Below, in pieces: positions 59,814 to 64,000 of a DNA stretch of 64,000 bases (positions are counted from its first letter, which is position 1; every line of letters starts with the position of its first letter). Under the pieces are notes generated by a model that was not told where the DNA came from, did not search any database, and saw only the letters and a program-made list of their open reading frames with translations. Position numbers and translations under genes: made by a program. Source of the stretch: Thermohalobaculum sp039027855 (lineage in GTDB: Bacteria > Pseudomonadota > Alphaproteobacteria > Rhodobacterales > Rhodobacteraceae). The stretch is from contig JBCCJI010000016.1 in the NCBI GenBank assembly GCA_039027855.1, positions 1-64,000 of the forward strand, given 5' to 3'.

Positions 59814-61169
59814 TTATGTCGGTCGGCGCCGGCCGCGACCACCGATCTTCGATTTTTCGATCAGGCCCTGATACTGATGGGCCAGCATATGGCTTTGCAC
59901 CTGGGTGATCGTGTCCATGGTCACCGACACCACGATGAGGAGCGAGGTGCCGCCGAAGTAGAATGGCACGGCTAGTTCGGCAATCAGCAGTTCGGGCAAC
60001 AGGCAGACGATCACCAGGTAGATCGCACCGATCACACTCAGGCGCGTCAGCACATAGTCCAGATACTCCGCCGTGCGCTTGCCCGGCCGGTAGCCCGGGA
60101 TGTGGCCGCCATGCTTCTTGAGGTTTTCGGCCACGTCGTCCGGATTGAAGACCACAGCCGTGTAGAAGAACACGAAGAAGACGATCAGCACCGCAAACAG
60201 CACAAGGAACAGCGGCTGGCCATGGCCCAACAGCGACGCCATCTGACCGAGAAAGCCGAGATCCTCTCCCTGCTGGACACCCTGCGCGCCAAAGCTCGCA
60301 ATCGTCGTTGGCAGCAACAGCAGCGACGAGGCGAAGATCGGCGGGATCACACCGGCCGTGTTGATCTTGAGCGGCAGGTGCGAGGACTGCGCCTCACGCA
60401 TACGCTGACCCTGCTGCTGACGCGGGTATTGGATCAGGATGCGGCGCTGAGCACGCTCGATGAAGACGACACCGTAGATCACACCGACGACCAGCAGCAG
60501 AATACCGATCACGGCGATGGCGCTCAGCTGCCCTGTCCGTCCGAGTTCGAAGAACTGAACCAGCGCGCCGGGCAGTTCGGCCACGATGCCGACAAAGATG
60601 ATCAGAGAGATGCCGTTGCCGATCCCGCGCGCGGTGATCTGCTCGCCGAGCCACATCAACAGCATGGTGCCGCCGACCAGCGTGATCACGGCTGATGCGC
60701 GGAAAAACCAGCCCGGGTCGATAGCCAGGCCCTGCCCTTCAAGGCCGACCGAAATTCCGTAGGCCTGCACGGTCGCCAGCGCCACCGTGCCGTACCGGGT
60801 ATACTGGTTGATCTTCTTGCGGCCCGACTCGCCCTCTTTCTTCAGCTTCTCGAGCTCGGGCACCATCGAGGTCATCAACTGCATGATGATCGATGCCGAG
60901 ATGTAGGGCATGATGCCGAGGGCGAAGATCGCCATGCGACCCACGGCGCCGCCGGCAAACATGTTGAAGACGCCGATGATCCCGCCCTGCGTCTGCTCCA
61001 TGAAGGCGGCGAGCTGCACCGTGTCGATGCCCGGCATCGGGATGAAGGTGCCAACGCGGTAGACGATCAGGAGGGTGATCGCGAAAAGGATCCGCTGCTG
61101 CAGCTCTGTCGCCTTCGAAAAGGCGCTCCAGCTCATGTTCTGAGCCATTTGTTCGGCGGCTGAAGCCAT
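59814..61169 (-). CDS. secY: Protein translocase subunit SecY
   Basis: A 451-residue core of the Sec channel, with ten membrane helices. IPMPGIDTVQLAAF (about 43), GIMPYISASIIMQLMTSMVP (about 86-105), RYGTVALATVQAYG, the loop QGQRMREAQSSHLPLKINTA and GTSLLIVVSVTMDTITQVQS are conserved. Its start is 252 bp after the rplO stop, a larger gap than is usual in this operon. Confidence 0.97.
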   Translation of the reverse strand: MASAAEQMAQNMSWSAFSKATELQQRILFAITLLIVYRVGTFIPMPGIDTVQLAAFMEQTQGGIIGVFNMFAGGAVGRMAIFALGIMPYISASIIMQLMTSMVPELEKLKKEGESGRKKINQYTRYGTVALATVQAYGISVGLEGQGLAIDPGWFFRASAVITLVGGTMLLMWLGEQITARGIGNGISLIIFVGIVAELPGALVQFFELGRTGQLSAIAVIGILLLVVGVIYGVVFIERAQRRILIQYPRQQQGQRMREAQSSHLPLKINTAGVIPPIFASSLLLLPTTIASFGAQGVQQGEDLGFLGQMASLLGHGQPLFLVLFAVLIVFFVFFYTAVVFNPDDVAENLKKHGGHIPGYRPGKRTAEYLDYVLTRLSVIGAIYLVIVCLLPELLIAELAVPFYFGGTSLLIVVSVTMDTITQVQSHMLAHQYQGLIEKSKIGGRGRRRPT

Positions 61170-61420
61170 GCGGACCTCTCTCGCGTTAAGTGGCGCGGCC
61201 TAGACCGTTCCACCAACAGGCACCTTTACCGGGTGACGGCAGGGTTGCAAACCGTCCCACCGACAACCCGTCTCACCGGCCTACATAGGCACAATCAAGC
61301 TGAGTGGCAGGGGTAGCACACTCAGGCATCTTCCAGTGCATCCGAAATGACGCCCAAGACAGCCTACCCGGATGCCGCCCTCACGGTGGACTTGATCTCG
61401 TCTAAGGCCGCGACCTCATC

Positions 61421-61930
61421 TCACGCTTCGGCTGCATCGCTCTTCTTGGGTGCGGCGGTTGTCAGTGTCCCGCCCGCCGCCTGTACCGCCTCAACCGCGG
61501 AGGCAGAGGCACCGGTCACCTCGAGCGTCATCTTGGGCAGCGCCTTGGCGTTACCACCGTCATCGGCCAGCACGCGCCCAAGCACGCGAACGCCGTCCAG
61601 TTTGCGCCGGATCAGGCCGCTCGTCACCAACACGTCTTCCGTGATCGGTTGCGCCGCGTCGATCTTGCCGGCCTCGATGAATACCTGGATGTTGCCGAGG
61701 TTCGTCACCGCAAACTTCGCACGGTTCGGCTTGTTAAAGCCGCGCTTCGGCAAGCGGCGGTGGAGCGGCATCTGGCCACCCTCAAAGCCCTTGATAGCCA
61801 CGCCCGAGCGGGATTTCTGGCCCTTGATACCCCGGCCGCCGGTTTTGCCGAGACCCGAGCCAGGACCACGGCCCACCCGCTTTTTCGGTTTTGTCGCGCC
61901 TGGGTTATCGCGCAGGTCGTTCAGTTTCAT
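61421..61930 (-). CDS. rplO: 50S ribosomal protein L15
   Basis: A 169-residue protein. The basic N-terminus (KLNDLRDNPGATKPKKRVGR; GSGLGKTGGRGIKGQKSRSG) and GGQMPLHRRLPKRGFNK are diagnostic. The C-terminal half ends with a variable Ala-rich tail. ATG 61930 (MKLNDLRD) is the family start. It is preceded by an unrelated methyltransferase gene. Confidence 0.97.
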   Translation of the reverse strand: MKLNDLRDNPGATKPKKRVGRGPGSGLGKTGGRGIKGQKSRSGVAIKGFEGGQMPLHRRLPKRGFNKPNRAKFAVTNLGNIQVFIEAGKIDAAQPITEDVLVTSGLIRRKLDGVRVLGRVLADDGGNAKALPKMTLEVTGASASAVEAVQAAGGTLTTAAPKKSDAAEA

Positions 61931-62062
61931 CTCGCTTCTCCTATAACCGGATGCAACAGGCGAAGCGACACCTGCAGACCACGGCTTTTCTTGCTCTTCT
62001 TCAGTCGGAACAGCGTTCCGAAGCGGCTGCATATGCCGAGCCCCAGAGCACCGCAAGACCCC

Positions 62063-62923
62063 TCACATCGAGCGCAGCGTGGGGTGCACCGTGCCCGGGA
62101 TCGTGAACGGAAGATCCACGCGCTCACGCTTGCGGAGCAGATGCGTCTGGTTCTCTTTGAGTTGCGGCAGCATCTTGTAGAACAGCCGCCCAGCGCGTTT
62201 GCGGAGCGCGCTGTTATCGTCAGTCTCGCCATAGGAGAAGTAGTATTTCCCCACACTTTCAAAACCGAGCGGGCCCGTCAGCTCGAGAACGTCCTGCATC
62301 GTGTATTCGCGCCAGTGACCATAGACCACTTCATTGCTGCCAGGCCTCAACTGGGCATAGAACGACGCCGCATCGATCCCGAGCGCCCGGCCCCGCAAGA
62401 CGCCAAGCCGATTGCGGATCTGTGCCTGGTTCGGCAGCGAAAGATAGAAAAGCCCGCCCAGCGAGAGCACCCGATTGATGTCTTTCAGGAGCGGCAGCGG
62501 ATTGAAGTTGAGGTGTTCGAGGACCTCACACATGATGACGCAGTCAAACGCCTCATCAGCGCCGTTGAGCTGGAAATCCTGCAGCCGCATCTTGTCGATC
62601 GCGATTTCTTCACGCCCAAAACGCTCGATCTGCTCGGGAATCTCCATGAACTCCGGCGCGTCGGAGGCAACCACGTCATAGCCGAGACGCTTGAGCGCGA
62701 TCGACACGACACCGAAGAACGCGCCGATCTCGAAAACGCGCCGATCACGCCGGCCTTCGAAATAGCGATCCACGTCCTGCACCGTGCGCAGGTACTCGTG
62801 ACGGTGGCGGCGCAGGTAGGTCGAATCTTCGGTCTGCGTGGAGTTATCCGGACGGAGATCGAAGCCACCGATCTCGTCGATGACTTTATCGACAACCTCG
62901 ACATACTCCGCCTCAAACTTCAT
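62063..62923 (-). CDS. Class I SAM-dependent methyltransferase inside the spc operon
   Basis: A 286-residue methyltransferase. Motif I is VFEIGAFFGVVSIALKRLGY (about 62-81), with VVASDAPEF as motif II, FDCVIMCEVLEHL (about 125-137) as the motif III region and VLSLGGLFYLSLPNQAQIRN next. This style, including the PN...RNRLGVL element, is common among Methyltransf_11/23 enzymes often found in glycan clusters. The substrate is unknown. It lies between rpmD and rplO, where other bacteria have no gene, on the same strand; codon usage appears less G+C-rich than in the flanking ribosomal genes. Confidence 0.88.
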   Translation of the reverse strand: MKFEAEYVEVVDKVIDEIGGFDLRPDNSTQTEDSTYLRRHRHEYLRTVQDVDRYFEGRRDRRVFEIGAFFGVVSIALKRLGYDVVASDAPEFMEIPEQIERFGREEIAIDKMRLQDFQLNGADEAFDCVIMCEVLEHLNFNPLPLLKDINRVLSLGGLFYLSLPNQAQIRNRLGVLRGRALGIDAASFYAQLRPGSNEVVYGHWREYTMQDVLELTGPLGFESVGKYYFSYGETDDNSALRKRAGRLFYKMLPQLKENQTHLLRKRERVDLPFTIPGTVHPTLRSM

Positions 62924-63012
62924 GGTCCGCCCCGCCCGCTTTCAGACCATAACGCCAGAGCGGCCCTGCCGGGTCGCGGCACGTGGTGGCGCTAGCGCCA
63001 CCACGCGGTTCG

Positions 63013-63201
63013 TCAGCCCCGCTCCTCGACGATTTCGACGAGATGGGGGATCGAGTTCACCATGCCACGGACCGAGGGCGTGTCCTCCAGTTCGCGGGTC
63101 TTGTGCATCTTGTTCAGCCCCAGCCCCACCAGCGTCGCGCGCTGCTTGGCCGGGCGGCGGATCGGGCTGCCAATCTGCTTCACGACGATCGTCTTGGCCA
63201 T
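63013..63201 (-). CDS. rpmD: 50S ribosomal protein L30
   Basis: A 62-residue protein (KTIVVKQIGSPIRRPAKQRA; LVGLGLNKMHKTRELEDTPS; VRGMVNSIPHLV), full family length. It starts 3 bp after the rpsE stop codon and is followed by the methyltransferase gene, 89 bp downstream. Confidence 0.97.
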   Translation of the reverse strand: MAKTIVVKQIGSPIRRPAKQRATLVGLGLNKMHKTRELEDTPSVRGMVNSIPHLVEIVEERG

Positions 63202-63204
63202 GAC

Positions 63205-63801
63205 TTACGCCTCCGCTCCCACAGCCTCGGCCGGCGCCTCGGAGGCCGCTGGCTTCGGGTCATCGCGCTGTGGCAGGATCTCGGCGACCTTCTTGCCGCG
63301 GCGTGCTGCAACCATCCGCGGCGAGTACTCGTCCTTCAGCCCCGCAAAGGTGGCACGCACCATGTTGTAGGGGTTCTGCGACCCGGTCGACTTTGCGACC
63401 ACGTCCTTCAGACCGAGCATCTCGAACACCGCACGGCAGGGACCGCCGGCGATGATGCCAGTACCCTCCGGCGCCGAGCGCATGACCACGCGGCCCGCAC
63501 CATGGCGGCCCTGCACGTCGTGATGCAGCGTGCGCCCTTCGCGTAGCGGCACACGGATCATCGTGCGCTTGGCCTCCTCAGTGGCTTTGCGGATCGCCTC
63601 CGGCACCTCCTTGGCTTTGCCCGAGCCGAAGCCCACGCGGCCCTTCTGGTCGCCCACGACGACGAGCGCCGCGAAGCCAAAGCGCTTGCCGCCCTTCACC
63701 GTCTTCGAGACGCGGTTGATCGCAACGAGGCGGTCCTGGAACTCCGGATCGCGGTCGTCATCCCGGCCGCGCCGGTCGCGTCGTCCTTCACGTTCAGCCA
63801 T
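63205..63801 (-). CDS. rpsE: 30S ribosomal protein S5
   Basis: A 198-residue protein. An Arg/Asp-rich N-terminal extension precedes FQDRLVAINRVSKTVKGGKR, then VGDQKGRVGFGSGKAKEVPE and MRSAPEGTGIIAGGPCRAVF, all diagnostic. The C-terminus has about 30 extra Ala/Glu/Pro-rich residues compared with E. coli. It follows rplR by 10 bp. Confidence 0.98.
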   Translation of the reverse strand: MAEREGRRDRRGRDDDRDPEFQDRLVAINRVSKTVKGGKRFGFAALVVVGDQKGRVGFGSGKAKEVPEAIRKATEEAKRTMIRVPLREGRTLHHDVQGRHGAGRVVMRSAPEGTGIIAGGPCRAVFEMLGLKDVVAKSTGSQNPYNMVRATFAGLKDEYSPRMVAARRGKKVAEILPQRDDPKPAASEAPAEAVGAEA

Positions 63802-63811
63802 CAGGCCCTCC

Positions 63812-64000
63812 TCAGAACTTCAGACCGCCCTCACGGGCGGCATCGGCGAGCGCCTTCACCTTCCCATGGAAGATGAAGCCGCCACGGTCAAAATACACAT
63901 CGCCGATCTCGGCCTTCTTGGCCCGCTCGGCGATCGCCGCGCCGACCTTGCCCGCCGCCTCGACATTGTTCTTGCCGATCACGCCGAGCCCGGGCTCCAG
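63812..64000 (-). CDS. rplR: 50S ribosomal protein L18, C-terminal part (runs off the window)
   Basis: The minus-strand frame is open from the window end to TGA at 63814-63812. It ends VKALADAAREGGLKF, the usual L18 end, and includes VYFDRGGFIFHGKVKAL. About 62 residues are visible; the N-terminal half lies beyond 64000. First visible gene of the spc operon, directly before rpsE. Confidence 0.95.
   Translation of the reverse strand: MEPGLGVIGKNNVEAAGKVGAAIAERAKKAEIGDVYFDRGGFIFHGKVKALADAAREGGLKF

Overview
This 64 kb window is high-GC (roughly two-thirds G+C), densely coded chromosomal DNA of an alphaproteobacterium, almost certainly of the Rhodobacterales (Rhodobacteraceae/Roseobacteraceae type). 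The evidence is the combination of a DUF2794 protein, a DUF1523 protein, a Suv3-like helicase/S4/FdxA/CarD cluster, a divergent LysR-DUF1127 pair, a dapD-small gene-dapE cluster, a motB-flgE-flgK-flgL-flgI flagellar run and a four-gene polyamine-type ABC importer whose first permease carries a very large periplasmic insertion. No rRNA, tRNA, CRISPR array, prophage or plasmid region was seen. Genus-level assignment is not attempted.

Layout. 1-150: 3' end of an IS630-family element, ending at a CTAG target-like junction that abuts a membrane PH-domain-like ORF. 661-7015: a dihydroorotase-like gene that has lost catalytic residues, plsY, dprA with an internal insertion, and topA. 7182-10033: DUF4149 protein and RNase R. 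10128-16224: SDR, DUF2794, gamma-glutamyltransferase, HspQ, AEC transporter, lytic-transglycosylase-like lipoprotein, DUF1523 and a small membrane protein. 16321-22228: a secreted protein and the four-gene ABC importer. 22529-29240: a coiled-coil membrane protein, Bax-inhibitor-1-like protein, the ybbAP-type ABC exporter divergent from tesA, and thpR. 29004-37393: DUF1127/LysR pair, quinone oxidoreductase, typA, an XRE regulator, hisN, a lysophospholipase, an SCP2 protein and a TPR protein. 37496-42576: Suv3-like RNA helicase, S4 protein, FdxA, CarD. 42649-45954: the lysine/DAP genes dapE and dapD around a small gene, then the murein endopeptidase mepA. 46144-53350: flagellar genes fliM, motB, flgE, flgK, flgL, flgI. 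53604-56364: rluC-type synthase, fluC and rarA. 56429-64000: minus-strand end of the spc operon plus the alpha operon (rplR, rpsE, rpmD, rplO, secY, adk, rpsM, rpsK, rpoA, rplQ).

Most of this is ordinary core genome. The points that depart from expectation are: a SAM-dependent methyltransferase gene inserted between rpmD and rplO inside the ribosomal-protein operon; a dihydroorotase paralogue without its metal/catalytic residues; a DprA with about 43 extra residues in its Rossmann fold; an IS630 end fused to the start of a neighbouring ORF; a five-copy family of 23-bp palindromic repeats, one face-to-face pair of which splits rpoA from rplQ; short intergenic tandem repeats, one of which is open as pentapeptide repeats in both directions; and a FliM with no visible CheY-binding N-terminal peptide. 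I found no convincing defence system or other clearly undescribed multi-gene system.
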